From Trinickia symbiotica (lineage in GTDB: Bacteria; Pseudomonadota; Gammaproteobacteria; Burkholderiales; Burkholderiaceae), in the NCBI RefSeq assembly GCF_002934455.1, contig NZ_PTIR01000001.1, positions 310,001-374,000 of the forward strand: DNA of 64,000 bases. The letters run 5' to 3'. The position numbers and the translations under genes were made by a program. Below the pieces are notes generated by a model. That model was not told the DNA's origin. It saw only the letters and a program-made list of their open reading frames with translations, and did no database searches. Positions 1-8,540 of the stretch are shown one piece after another. Numbering within the stretch: position 1 is the stretch's first letter; each line of letters opens with the position of its first letter.

Positions 1-1
1 G

Positions 2-1984
2 CTGAAGAACGCCCGTCCCGGCATCACCCCGGAAGAGGACGGCAAGCGTGGCCCGGTCAAGTTCATCGAGTCGCTGAAGCAAAAGGGCCACCTCGTCGCG
101 TACGTGGGGGACGTGGTCGGTACCGGCTCCTCGCGAAAGTCGGCCACCAACTCGGTGCTGTGGTTCACGGGTGAAGACATCCCGTTCGTTCCAAATAAGC
201 GCTTCGGCGGCGTGTGCCTGGGCGGCAAGATCGCCCCGATCTTCTACAACACGATGGAAGACGCCGGCGCCCTGCCGATCGAACTCGACGTCTCGAAGAT
301 GGAAATGGGTGACGTGGTCGAGTTGCGCCCATACGAAGGCAAGGCCCTGAAGAACGGCGAGGTGATCGCCGAATTCCAGGTGAAGTCCGAGGTGCTCTTC
401 GATGAAGTGCGCGCCGGCGGCCGCATCCCCCTCATCATCGGCCGCGGATTGACGGCCAAGGCACGGGAAGCGCTGGGTCTACCGCCGTCGACCCTGTTCC
501 GTCTGCCGCAGCAGCCGGCCGATAGCGGCAAGGGCTTCTCGCTGGCGCAGAAGATGGTTGGCCGCGCCTGCGGCCTGCCCGCAGGCCAGGGCGTCCGCCC
601 GGGTACTTATTGCGAACCGAAGATGACCTCGGTCGGCTCGCAGGACACCACTGGCCCCATGACCCGCGACGAACTGAAGGACCTGGCGTGCCTGGGCTTC
701 TCGGCCGACCTCGTCATGCAGTCGTTCTGTCACACCGCCGCCTATCCGAAGCCGGTGGATGTGAAGACCCACCAGACGCTGCCGAACTTCATCAGCACGC
801 GCGGCGGCATCGCGCTGCGCCCGGGCGACGGCGTGATCCACTCGTGGCTGAACCGCATGCTGCTGCCCGACACCGTGGGCACCGGCGGCGATTCGCACAC
901 GCGCTTCCCGATCGGCATCAGCTTCCCGGCTGGCTCGGGCCTGGTCGCCTTCGCGGCCGCCACCGGCACGATGCCGCTCGACATGCCGGAATCGGTCCTG
1001 GTCCGCTTCAAGGGGAAGATGCAGCCCGGCGTGACGCTGCGCGACCTGGTCAACGCCATCCCGCTCTACGCGATCAAGCAAGGCTTGCTGACGGTTGCGA
1101 AGCAAGGCAAAAAGAACATCTTCTCGGGCCGCATTCTCGAAATCGAAGGTCTGCCCGATCTGAAGGTCGAGCAAGCGTTCGAATTGTCGGATGCTTCCGC
1201 CGAGCGCTCGGCCGCCGGTTGCACGGTCCACCTGAACCAAGCGCCCATCATCGAATACCTGAACAGCAACGTCACGCTGCTGAAGTGGATGATCGCTCAG
1301 GGCTATCAGGACCCGCGCAGTCTGCAGCGCCGCATCACTGCGATGGAGCAGTGGCTGGCCGATCCGCAACTGCTGTCGCCTGATGCCGACGCCGAGTACG
1401 CAGCCGTCATCGAGATCGACCTTGCGGACATCCACGAGCCGATCGTGGCCTGCCCGAATGATCCGGACGATGTGAAGACGCTGTCGGACGTGGCCGGTGC
1501 CAAGATCGACGAAGTGTTCATCGGCTCGTGCATGACCAACATCGGCCACTTCCGTGCGGCGTCGAAACTGCTCGAAGGCAAGCGCGATATCCCCGTCAAG
1601 CTGTGGGTGGCCCCACCGACCAAGATGGATCAGAAGCAGTTGACCGAAGAAGGTCACTACGGTGTTTTCGGCACCGCCGGTGCGCGTACCGAAATGCCCG
1701 GCTGCTCGCTTTGCATGGGCAACCAGGCGCAGGTGCGTGAAGGCGCCACGGTCATGTCGACCTCGACCCGCAACTTCCCGAACCGGCTCGGCAAAAACAC
1801 GAACGTGTACCTCGGCTCGGCGGAATTGGCGGCCATCTGCTCGCGCCTGGGCAAGATTCCGACCAAGGACGAGTATATGGCCGACATCGGCGTGATCAAC
1901 GCCAATGGCGACAAGATCTACAAATACATGAACTTCGATCAGATCGAAGACTTCAAGGAAGTGGCCGACACCGTCAATATGTAA
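2..1984 (+). CDS. acnB: Aconitate hydratase B, C-terminal part (5' end outside window)
   Basis: Aconitase B interconverts citrate, cis-aconitate and isocitrate in the TCA cycle and also serves as methylcitrate dehydratase in many beta-proteobacteria. The reading frame is open from base 2, so the true start lies upstream; about 660 of the usual ~860 residues are visible. The three [4Fe-4S] cysteines are present: one in GSCMTNIGH (codon at 1529) and two in GCSLC (codons at 1703 and 1712). The segment [10 protein letters not shown] is the conserved substrate-binding block. The gene ends at TAA 1982-1984 and is followed by a clear terminator. Identification is essentially certain; only the N-terminus is missing. 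Confidence 0.97.
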   Translation: MKNARPGITPEEDGKRGPVKFIESLKQKGHLVAYVGDVVGTGSSRKSATNSVLWFTGEDIPFVPNKRFGGVCLGGKIAPIFYNTMEDAGALPIELDVSKMEMGDVVELRPYEGKALKNGEVIAEFQVKSEVLFDEVRAGGRIPLIIGRGLTAKAREALGLPPSTLFRLPQQPADSGKGFSLAQKMVGRACGLPAGQGVRPGTYCEPKMTSVGSQDTTGPMTRDELKDLACLGFSADLVMQSFCHTAAYPKPVDVKTHQTLPNFISTRGGIALRPGDGVIHSWLNRMLLPDTVGTGGDSHTRFPIGISFPAGSGLVAFAAATGTMPLDMPESVLVRFKGKMQPGVTLRDLVNAIPLYAIKQGLLTVAKQGKKNIFSGRILEIEGLPDLKVEQAFELSDASAERSAAGCTVHLNQAPIIEYLNSNVTLLKWMIAQGYQDPRSLQRRITAMEQWLADPQLLSPDADAEYAAVIEIDLADIHEPIVACPNDPDDVKTLSDVAGAKIDEVFIGSCMTNIGHFRAASKLLEGKRDIPVKLWVAPPTKMDQKQLTEEGHYGVFGTAGARTEMPGCSLCMGNQAQVREGATVMSTSTRNFPNRLGKNTNVYLGSAELAAICSRLGKIPTKDEYMADIGVINANGDKIYKYMNFDQIEDFKEVADTVNM

Positions 1985-2034
1985 GCACGCTGTTGGGCTG
2001 CGGCGTGAGGTATTCGTCGTAGCGCGATGCCATG

Positions 2035-2068
2035 GCGCCGGGGGCTGAACGCCCGCGGCGCTTTTTTT
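2035..2068 (+). terminator. Rho-independent terminator of acnB
   Basis: GCGCCG (2035-2040) pairs with CGGCGC (2056-2061). An inner GGGC/GCCC stem and a TGAAC loop complete the hairpin, which is followed by seven T. It lies about 50 bases after the acnB stop. Confidence 0.85.
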
Positions 2069-2172
2069 GTTCTTCGCCGATCTGAGGAGGGAACGCGAGC
2101 GCGTTTCATCCCAAATTCAGTGCATTCGACGACATGAGATTGCAGAGCAGCCGGAACCGAGCGGCTGTTGCC

Positions 2173-2958
2173 TCAAGCCGCTCGGCGTGCCTCTAAATAC
2201 TGACTCGGCGTTTCCCCGAGTACACGACGAAATGCGGATGAGAATGCGCTGGGACTTGCGTAGCCGAGGTCCAATGCGACCCGGGTCACAGGTTGCCCTC
2301 CACTCAAACGCTCGATGGCTGTGAGCAGGCAGACCTGCTGGCGCCACTCGGCAAAGCTTACGCCGGTCTGCGCACGGAAAAGCCGGGTAAAGGTTCGCCT
2401 GCTCATTCCGACTTCGGCGGCCATCATGTCGAGCCCAACGGTAATCGATGGCGCATTAAACAGCCGACGGCATGCGCGCGCGAGACGAGTATCGCTCGGC
2501 AACGGTGCATGAAGTGACAGATGCGGCATTGACGCTATCTCCGCGACGAGCAGATTCATTAGCTTGCCGGCACGTCCATCAACGTCGTACATCGCCGGCA
2601 AGTCGACGGCCTCCTCTAGCAATTGCTTGAGAAGTGCCGACACACCGTAGACGCAGCAATGGACAGGCAGTTGCTCGGCCTCCGCTTCTTCCAGTGACAC
2701 GAAAGCGTTGAGCATAGTTACTGGCCCACTCATCGTCATTTCGTGGGAAATACCGGCAGGTACCCAGCAAGCTCGCTGTGGTGGAACGAGCCACCGGCCT
2801 TCGGGGGTCGCCACGCTGATCGTACCGCGAGAGGCGAACGCGAACTGACCACGTCGATGCGCGTGTACTGGAAACGATGAACCCGCAGAGTAATCGTTCG
2901 CCGTCACGACCACGCTGCGCGGGATGTCTTCGAAGGGATCGACCAAGGTATTTCGCAT
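2173..2958 (-). CDS. AraC-family transcriptional regulator with N-terminal cupin
   Basis: A 261-residue regulator. The first ~130 residues look like a cupin sensor (HAHRRGQFAFASRG, then PPQRACWVPAG). Residues ~160-258 form the two-helix-turn-helix AraC DNA-binding domain: MAAEVGMSRRTFTRLFRAQ is the first motif and VALDLGYASPSAFSSAFRR the second. This arrangement matches the NimR/YdeC-type AraC subgroup. It is transcribed divergently from the alpha/beta hydrolase at 3120, with a 161-base shared upstream region, so it may control that gene. The effector cannot be read from sequence. Confidence 0.93.
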   Translation of the reverse strand: MRNTLVDPFEDIPRSVVVTANDYSAGSSFPVHAHRRGQFAFASRGTISVATPEGRWLVPPQRACWVPAGISHEMTMSGPVTMLNAFVSLEEAEAEQLPVHCCVYGVSALLKQLLEEAVDLPAMYDVDGRAGKLMNLLVAEIASMPHLSLHAPLPSDTRLARACRRLFNAPSITVGLDMMAAEVGMSRRTFTRLFRAQTGVSFAEWRQQVCLLTAIERLSGGQPVTRVALDLGYASPSAFSSAFRRVLGETPSQYLEARRAA

Positions 2959-3119
2959 GGCCCAAATTCTACAGCGAATGACCCGTTACCGAAGGCGGGC
3001 CTATCTCGGTCAGCTTACGATCTACCGCATCTGTCGCGTGACGGCGCAATGGCGTCTTCGGAAAGTTCGCGGTCGCGCCGAATGAAGACCACACACATCC
3101 CATTCGCATCGGAGTCTAT

Positions 3120-3908
3120 ATGCCTAATACGTTTCACAGCGTGGGGAACGGCCCTCACACCGTCCTCGTTCTTCACGGCTGGTTCGGTGACGCGCACTCG
3201 TTCGAACAGATTGAACCCTGGCTGAATGGCCACGCGTTCAGTTACGTATTCATGGATTATCGCGGCTACGGGGGCATGCAGGAGACGCGCGGAACGTACA
3301 CGATCGACGAGATCGCGTCCGATGCGCTCGCGCTTGCGGATGCTCTCGGGTTTCAGGCCTTCAGCCTGATCGGTCATTCGATGGGGGGCATGGCGATCGA
3401 GAGGATTGCGACACGCGCCCCTGATCGGGTACGGGCACTCGTTGCGGTTGCGCCAGTTCCGTGCGGCGGCATTTCGTACGATGCCGAGACGCGGCGTTTG
3501 CTCGAAGATGCCGCCGCGCACGTGGACAATCGCAGAGCCATCATCGACCGCAGCACCGGCGGACGGTTGCCCTCGTCCTGGGTCGAATGGAAAGCGGCGT
3601 ATTCGGCAACGCATTCCTCTCCGGAAGCGTTCGCTGCGTACGTCCATGCGTGGGCCGATACCGATTTCAGCGACGAGATTGTCGGGCGGCATCCGGTGAA
3701 GGTGCTGGTGGGGGAGCACGATCCAACATTCAATGCCGGGTTGATGGCCAAAACCTACCTTCGCCGCTATCCCCTTGCCACTGTTGAGGTCTTGCAGAAC
3801 GCCGGCCACTATCCGATGAACGAAACGCCGCTCGCGCTTGCCACGGCCATCGAATCCTTCCTTGCCGAAACAGCCACGGTCGTGAATATGCAATCGCCCG
3901 CCCGGTGA
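3120..3908 (+). CDS. Alpha/beta hydrolase
   Basis: A 262-residue soluble alpha/beta-fold hydrolase. The nucleophile elbow GHSMGG places the catalytic serine at residue 87. Asp201 (VGEHDP) and His230 (NAGHYP) complete the triad, and the oxyanion HGW motif is near residue 19. There is no signal peptide. The start is supported by GGAG seven bases upstream (ggagtctatATG). Members of this family cleave esters, lactones or C-C bonds, and the substrate is not evident. The divergent AraC gene is the probable regulator. A transposase remnant begins about 50 bases past its stop, so the locus lies at a rearrangement boundary. Confidence 0.9.
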   Translation: MPNTFHSVGNGPHTVLVLHGWFGDAHSFEQIEPWLNGHAFSYVFMDYRGYGGMQETRGTYTIDEIASDALALADALGFQAFSLIGHSMGGMAIERIATRAPDRVRALVAVAPVPCGGISYDAETRRLLEDAAAHVDNRRAIIDRSTGGRLPSSWVEWKAAYSATHSSPEAFAAYVHAWADTDFSDEIVGRHPVKVLVGEHDPTFNAGLMAKTYLRRYPLATVEVLQNAGHYPMNETPLALATAIESFLAETATVVNMQSPAR

Positions 3909-3955
3909 TGATCATAGGTCATGTCACTGCGCCATGTGGCCGAGTTCTACCAGCC

Positions 3956-4094
3956 CGGCTCGAAGAGGTCCTGGCGGCCAATCAAGCTCTGATGACGGTC
4001 TACGTGCTCAAGGACGATCTCAAGGCACTGTGGGACTACCGTCATCCGGGTTACGCCAAGCGCTTCTGCAAGACTGGTACAGTGTCTAGCCCAA
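3956..4094 (+). pseudogene. ISL3-family transposase remnant
   Basis: A short open stretch encodes residues such as EEVLAANQALMTVYVLKDDL followed by KALWDYRHPGYAKRF. This resembles the C-terminal part of ISL3-type transposases (LLAANxxLxTVYxLKDDLKxLW). The homology breaks near 4075 with a frame change and a stop. No terminal inverted repeats were found. It sits between the hydrolase gene and the 3' end of the aroQ operon, converging on the latter. The identification rests on recall of the family motif. Confidence 0.6.
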
Positions 4095-4114
4095 TTTCAA
4101 TCCTGGTGCGTCGC

Positions 4115-4555
4115 TCAATCGCTGACCTCAGCATGGGCCGCCCGCAGTGCGAGAAGATAGCTGTCAACCCCGAAGCCACAGATCTGTCCTTTGACGATAT
4201 CGGCGAACACCGAATGGTGCCGAAACGCTTCCCTCGCATGAATGTTCGACATGTGCAGTTCCACGATCGGACACGTGAGGATCGCGAGTGCGTCGCGAAT
4301 GCCGTAGCTGTAGTGCGTCCAGGCACCGGCGTTGATCAGCACGGCGTCCTTGCCCTCTTCGAACGCACGATGAATGCGCTCACACATCGCCGCCTCGCTG
4401 TTCGTCTGGAACGATTCGACGTGCACGCCCAGTTCCGCGCCCAGTGCCTGCAGCCTCGAATCGATCTCGGCTAGCGTGACCGTGCCGTACTGCACGGGGT
4501 CGCGCTTGCCGAACATGTTGTGATTGATGCCGTGAAGCATCAGGATGCTCTTCAT
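4115..4555 (-). CDS. aroQ: Type II 3-dehydroquinate dehydratase (divergent)
   Basis: A 146-residue small dehydroquinase fold that removes water from 3-dehydroquinate to give 3-dehydroshikimate. The catalytic set looks intact although its surroundings differ from biosynthetic AroQ: HGINHNMFGKRDP replaces the usual NGPNLNLLGxREP with both Asn, Gly and Arg kept. The Tyr of QYG, the Asn/Glu of FQTNSE, the His of NAGAWTH, and His/Arg of ELHMSN...RE are all present. The start at 4555 is preferred because AAGGGGA lies eight bases upstream; an earlier GTG at 4576 abuts the aroE stop. It is the last gene of the minus-strand operon, which suggests quinate-type catabolism or a novel pathway rather than aromatic biosynthesis. 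Confidence 0.88.
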   Translation of the reverse strand: MKSILMLHGINHNMFGKRDPVQYGTVTLAEIDSRLQALGAELGVHVESFQTNSEAAMCERIHRAFEEGKDAVLINAGAWTHYSYGIRDALAILTCPIVELHMSNIHAREAFRHHSVFADIVKGQICGFGVDSYLLALRAAHAEVSD

Positions 4556-4576
4556 TTTCTTTTCCCCTTTTCGCAC

Positions 4577-5413
4577 TCAGTCGAGCGGCACGGTGAGACG
4601 ATCGATCACGGCGCTCGTCTCGGGACGCACACCGCGCCACCATGCAAACGCTTCGGCTGCCTGCTCGACGAGCATGCCGACGCCGTCCGCGACACCGAGC
4701 ACGCCTGCGTTGCGGGCAAGCCGCAAGAACGGCGTGAGCCGCTTGCCGTACGCAAGCTCGTAGGCGGTGCCATAGGGGCTGAAGACGCTCGGCGGGACGG
4801 GTGGCAGTTCGCCTGTCAGGCTTGCGGAGGTCGCGTTCACGACGACATCGAAGCGCCCCATCGCCGCGAGATCGCCGTAGCCGCAAGCATGCAATCCCAC
4901 GTCGTGCGGGCCGACTTGGGCTACGAGCGCCCCCCCTTTCGACACGTCGCGGTTGGCGATGACCAGATCGGCGGGACGCGCGGCGAGAAACGGCAGCAGC
5001 GCGCCGCGTGCCGCACCGCCTGCACCGAGCATCAAGACCCGTTTGCCGGCAAGCGGCACGCCGAGATTGACTTCTATATCGCGCGTGAGTCCGATGCCGT
5101 CGAAATTCTCCGCGACGATCCGCCCGTTCTCGAACTTGAGGGCATTGGCGGCGCCCGCCAACGCCGCGCGCTCGCTGCGCTCGTCGGCGAGCGCGAACGC
5201 CCTGAGCTTGAACGGCGCAGTGACGTTCATGCCCTTGCCGCCGTCGGCGGCGAACTCACGCACGATCCGCTCGAAGCCATCGTCAGGATCGAGCGGGCCT
5301 TCGATTGCAATATATGACATCTACTGCCGAGTCGTTTCGGCAAAGAGGCCGTGGATCAGCGGAGATTTCGTGTGTGCGATCGGATTGCCGATCACTGCAT
5401 ACTGGTCACTCAT
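4577..5413 (-). pseudogene. aroE: Shikimate/quinate dehydrogenase (AroE-like) split by an in-frame TAG
   Basis: Read from ATG 5413, the frame gives [18 protein letters not shown]..., the normal AroE N-terminus with its substrate-binding serine/threonine motif. Codon 31 is TAG (5321-5323). It is followed at once by ATG (5320) and the remaining 247 residues in the same frame (MSYIAIEGPLD...). The rest is well conserved: the catalytic Lys in NVTAPFK, the Asp in NFDGIGL, and the NADP loop GAGGAARG. The restart product alone lacks the shikimate-binding S/T-x-S segment. This may be a recent nonsense mutation, readthrough, a coupled two-part protein, or a sequencing error. The gene starts six bases after the CoA-transferase stop. 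Confidence 0.75.
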
Positions 5414-5419
5414 GATGTC

Positions 5420-6634
5420 TCACTTCGCGTAAAGAACGCCTTCGGTTTGCATCGCGTCGATCTCCGCAGTGGAAAAGCCTAGCGATTGCGCGACCTCCGC
5501 GTTGTGCTGTCCGAGATCGGGGGCGACCTCGCGGATCGTCGTATCACAATCAGAGAAGCGGAACGGCAGATTGGGCAGGCGCAGTGTCCCGTAACGCGGA
5601 TGGTGCTGTTCGACCACCATGCCACGCGCCTGGATCTGCGGATCGTCGAGCACCTCGTCGATGCGCTGCACCTTCGCGCATGGCACATCGATGCCGTCCA
5701 GCCGTTCGAGCACCTGAGCGACCGGGCGCGCGGCGACCCACGGCTGCACGACGGACAGAATCGCCTGCCGATGCGCGTTGCGGCCCGCGCTATCGTGAAA
5801 GCGCGAATCGCTGCCGAATCCGGCGGGCCCGCCATGCGTTTCGATCAGCGATGCGAAGCGCTTCCATGCATCGTCCACCTGCGCCGCGATCACGAGGTCG
5901 CCGTCCGCCGCGCGAAACACGCCATAGAGGGTCGACGTCGGCATATCGTGGCCCGTCTGCTCCGGCAGCACGCCTCGCAGCGTGTAGCATTGCACCGCAT
6001 ACTCGTGCATGGAGACGAGCGTGTCGTACAGCGCCATGTCGATATGCTGTCCGCGTCCGCTCTTCACACGCCCGAGCAGCGCCGCATTTATCGCGGCGAC
6101 CGCGTGAACGCCGGTGTACATATCGCCGAGCGATATCCGCAGCAGCGGCGGCGGCTCGCCCGGCGTGCCGACCATCTGCATGATGCCGCTCTTCGCTTCC
6201 GCGATCAGGCCAAAGCCTGCACGATGCGCATCGGGGCCCGTGTGGCCATATGCGGAGATCGAACAGTAGACGAGGCCCGGATTGCTCGCGGATAGCTGGG
6301 CATAGCCCAGCCCCAGCTTATCCAATGCGCCGGGGCGGTAATTCTCGACGAACACATCCGCCGAGTCGCACAGGCGCCGCATGAATTCCTTGCCGCGCGG
6401 GTCTTTCATGTTGACACTGACGCCGCGCTTGCCCATGTTGAGTTGCAGGAAATAGCCACTCTGCTGGTCGTCGAGCACCGTCGCGTGCTGGCGGCCGGCG
6501 TCGCCGCTGCCGGGACGCTCGACCTTGATGACTTCGGCGCCGAGCGCCGCGAGGCAGCGCCCCACGTAGGGGCCGGCGAGGAAGTGGCTATAGTCGACGA
6601 CGCGTATGCCTTCGAGGGGACGGATCTGCTGCAT
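5420..6634 (-). CDS. Family III (CaiB/BaiF) CoA-transferase
   Basis: A 404-residue class III CoA-transferase, which moves CoA from an acyl-CoA donor to a carboxylic acid. It begins with the typical EGIRVVDYSHFLAGPYVGR followed by GAEVIKVERPGSGD. The catalytic aspartate is in SLGDMYTGVHAV. The start at 6634 was chosen because it opens the family N-terminus and overlaps the MaoC stop by one base (TGATG). It activates an unknown carboxylate that the neighbouring MaoC hydratase could then hydrate. Confidence 0.93.
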   Translation of the reverse strand: MQQIRPLEGIRVVDYSHFLAGPYVGRCLAALGAEVIKVERPGSGDAGRQHATVLDDQQSGYFLQLNMGKRGVSVNMKDPRGKEFMRRLCDSADVFVENYRPGALDKLGLGYAQLSASNPGLVYCSISAYGHTGPDAHRAGFGLIAEAKSGIMQMVGTPGEPPPLLRISLGDMYTGVHAVAAINAALLGRVKSGRGQHIDMALYDTLVSMHEYAVQCYTLRGVLPEQTGHDMPTSTLYGVFRAADGDLVIAAQVDDAWKRFASLIETHGGPAGFGSDSRFHDSAGRNAHRQAILSVVQPWVAARPVAQVLERLDGIDVPCAKVQRIDEVLDDPQIQARGMVVEQHHPRYGTLRLPNLPFRFSDCDTTIREVAPDLGQHNAEVAQSLGFSTAEIDAMQTEGVLYAK

Positions 6635-7098
6635 CAATAGGCTCCCGGTCGGCGCGGCACCATCAGGCGATGCTCGCCGCGTTGAACGATCTGTCCATCC
6701 TGATTGATCAGCTCGGACAGCAAGACGACGATGCCCCAGCCGGGACGGCTGTTGCTCGGCCGCATCGCGCCGATGCGAAACTTCACGTGCAGGACGTCGT
6801 TGACCTTTATGGGCAGCAGGAAATCCCAGGTCCAGCCGAGCGACATGCCAGGTAGGAAGCGATAGTCGCTCTGCGTCTTGAGGCCGTCGGCAATCGACAG
6901 CCCGAACAGCCCATGCGCGACGAGGCAACCGAAGTGGCTCGCATTGGCATACGCCTCATCCACGTGCACGGGTGTGTGGTCGCCCGTAAGGTCGGCATAG
7001 GCAAGGATGCGCTCCTTCGTCACCGTGTAGTTCGGGCTTACGCACTCGTCGCCTTCGCGGGCGTCGTCCCAGTATTTTTCGATGATGGTCATGGTCAT
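6634..7098 (-). CDS. MaoC-like (R)-specific acyl-CoA hydratase
   Basis: A 154-residue hot-dog-fold hydratase. The signature ADLTGDHTPVHVDEAYA corresponds to the (R)-enoyl-CoA hydratase motif with its Asp/His dyad; the usual Asn before Pro is Thr here. The start overlaps the VOC stop as ATGA (7095-7098), and the stop overlaps the CoA-transferase start, so the genes are translationally coupled. A hydratase acting on the CoA-transferase product is the natural reading; the acyl group is unknown. Confidence 0.92.
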   Translation of the reverse strand: MTMTIIEKYWDDAREGDECVSPNYTVTKERILAYADLTGDHTPVHVDEAYANASHFGCLVAHGLFGLSIADGLKTQSDYRFLPGMSLGWTWDFLLPIKVNDVLHVKFRIGAMRPSNSRPGWGIVVLLSELINQDGQIVQRGEHRLMVPRRPGAY

Positions 7099-7487
7099 AT
7101 CTCCGCGCGCGGGTCGATCTCGAGCGCCTGCGCGACGCAGGACGCAGGCCTGGCTTGGATCAGCTCGATGGCGAGTCCGTCGGGCAGGCGCAGCCAGTTG
7201 CGCCCTTGGGGCATCTCACTGACGGCATAGGGGCGAGCCGCGGCGAGTGCCGCTTCCAGGTCTTCGCACATGATCCCGAGGTGCGCGAGCCGGCCTTCGG
7301 AGCCCTCGTACTGCGGCGCGTGAATGAACTGCAGGCCGCCGAGCGTCCAGTACTGACGCGGCGCGTCGACGGTGCCGTCGACTTCGCGCATCGTCATGCC
7401 GAGCACGTCTTCGAAAAAGCGGATGTGCCAGCCGATGTCCTTCACCCAGATGGCCACGTGTTCGAGATAAGCTTTGGAGCCGCTCAT
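7095..7487 (-). CDS. VOC-superfamily protein (glyoxalase/dioxygenase fold)
   Basis: A 130-residue single VOC domain starting MSGSKAYLEHVAIWVKDIGW, with the metal-binding candidates His at residue 10 and Glu near the C-terminus (LAIELIQ). The start at 7487 overlaps the upstream reductase stop as ATGA, which favours it over the longer frame reaching 7544. VOC proteins can be isomerases, lyases, epimerases or dioxygenases; in a CoA-ester operon an epimerase-like or lyase role is possible but unproven. Confidence 0.88.
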   Translation of the reverse strand: MSGSKAYLEHVAIWVKDIGWHIRFFEDVLGMTMREVDGTVDAPRQYWTLGGLQFIHAPQYEGSEGRLAHLGIMCEDLEAALAAARPYAVSEMPQGRNWLRLPDGLAIELIQARPASCVAQALEIDPRAEI

Positions 7488-8434
7488 GCCGTTGCCTCCT
7501 TGCGTTGTTGATCGGCCATCGCGCGTTCGATGCCCTTGATGCATGCGACCAGCGTCGCATTGACGGGCGTCGGCACGCCGAGCCTTTGTCCCCAGCGCAC
7601 TACCGAGCCGTTGATGAAATCGACCTCCGTTACGGAGCCTTTTTCGAGGCTCTGCAGCATTGAAGTCTTAAACGCCGGAGAGAGGCCTTCGGCCGCGAGC
7701 GTCCAGGCTTGCTCGGGATCAGTCATCGAAAGCCTGACGCCAGCCGCCTGTGCCGCCGAGATCGCCTCGGATACGGCCGCCAGGGCGGTCGATTTGAGCA
7801 GCGGCTCTTCGTAGAGCTGTCCGTAAGTGAGCCGCGTGATGCCCGTGAGCGCGCCCGTGGCGACGTTGACGAGCAGCTTGTCCCACATCGTGCCCATGAT
7901 GTTGTCGCTGACTGTCGTGATCAGGCCGGCTGCATTGAACGCGCCGGCGACGGCTTGCACGCGGGGCGTGAACTGACCGTCGAGCTCGCCGATGTAGGTC
8001 AGCTTGCCGGTGACGCCCGACTGGATATGTCCCGGACCTTGCAGCACGCCGCCGACATACGTCTTGCCCGCCAGCACGCGCTCGCGGCCGACGATTTCGG
8101 CGAGGATGTCCTCGTGCCCGAGTCCGTTCTGCAGCGAAAGCACAACCGTCGGCGGCCCGACCAGCGTAAGGGCGCCGCGCATCGCGGCGTCGGTGTGAAA
8201 GGACTTGACCAGTACGACGACCACATCAGCCACGCCGACTTCATTCGCCTGAGTCGTGGCGCGCACGGCAATGCGCCGCGAACCGTTGGCATCGTCGACC
8301 AGAAGGCCGTCGCGGCGCATCGTTTCCACATGGGCGGGCGAACGGCCCAGCAGCCACGTTTCGTGGCCGCCCTCCGTGAGAGCGGCGCCGATCGCGCAGC
8401 CTAATGCGCCGGCGCCGAGAATCGCAATCTTCAC
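7484..8434 (-). CDS. Ketopantoate reductase family (ApbA/PanE-like) oxidoreductase
   Basis: A 316-residue NAD(P)H-dependent 2-keto acid reductase. The Rossmann loop is ILGAGALGCAIGAAL at the N-terminus. The catalytic Lys lies in MWDKLLVNVATGALT, and VVLVKSFHTDAAM and LQNGLGHED are conserved. The GTG start at 8434 is decided by a perfect AAGGAGG eight bases upstream; the longer frame has no such site. It is the first gene of the operon running to 4115, directly downstream of the dyad at 8491-8515. In this context it probably reduces a 2-oxo acid intermediate rather than making pantoate. Confidence 0.9.
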   Translation of the reverse strand: MKIAILGAGALGCAIGAALTEGGHETWLLGRSPAHVETMRRDGLLVDDANGSRRIAVRATTQANEVGVADVVVVLVKSFHTDAAMRGALTLVGPPTVVLSLQNGLGHEDILAEIVGRERVLAGKTYVGGVLQGPGHIQSGVTGKLTYIGELDGQFTPRVQAVAGAFNAAGLITTVSDNIMGTMWDKLLVNVATGALTGITRLTYGQLYEEPLLKSTALAAVSEAISAAQAAGVRLSMTDPEQAWTLAAEGLSPAFKTSMLQSLEKGSVTEVDFINGSVVRWGQRLGVPTPVNATLVACIKGIERAMADQQRKEATA

Positions 8435-8490
8435 TTGGCTCCTCCTTGACGTGTAGTGACACGATAGGAGCTGCCATTCATAGCCGCAAT

Positions 8491-8515
8491 GCAATGACTA
8501 CAATGTCGTCATTGC
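8491..8515. promoter_or_regulatory. Perfect 8-9-8 inverted repeat between LysR gene and operon
   Basis: GCAATGAC (8491-8498) and GTCATTGC (8508-8515) flank a nine-base spacer. The element is 57 bases upstream of the reductase start and 26 bases upstream of the LysR start. Such a dyad is what a LysR-type regulator binds in a divergent promoter. Confidence 0.6.
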
Positions 8516-8540
8516 CGGACGCAATAGTTCATCTACCGCC

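Noticed and set aside
479-1657. Long open frame antisense to acnB (392 codons)
   Set aside because: It is a shadow of a high-GC gene: Arg/Asp/Val-rich, no known domain, and lies wholly inside acnB.
4577-5320. Shortened shikimate dehydrogenase starting at 5320 taken as a normal gene
   Set aside because: The conserved N-terminus continues in the same frame upstream of a TAG codon, so the short form is not the ancestral gene.
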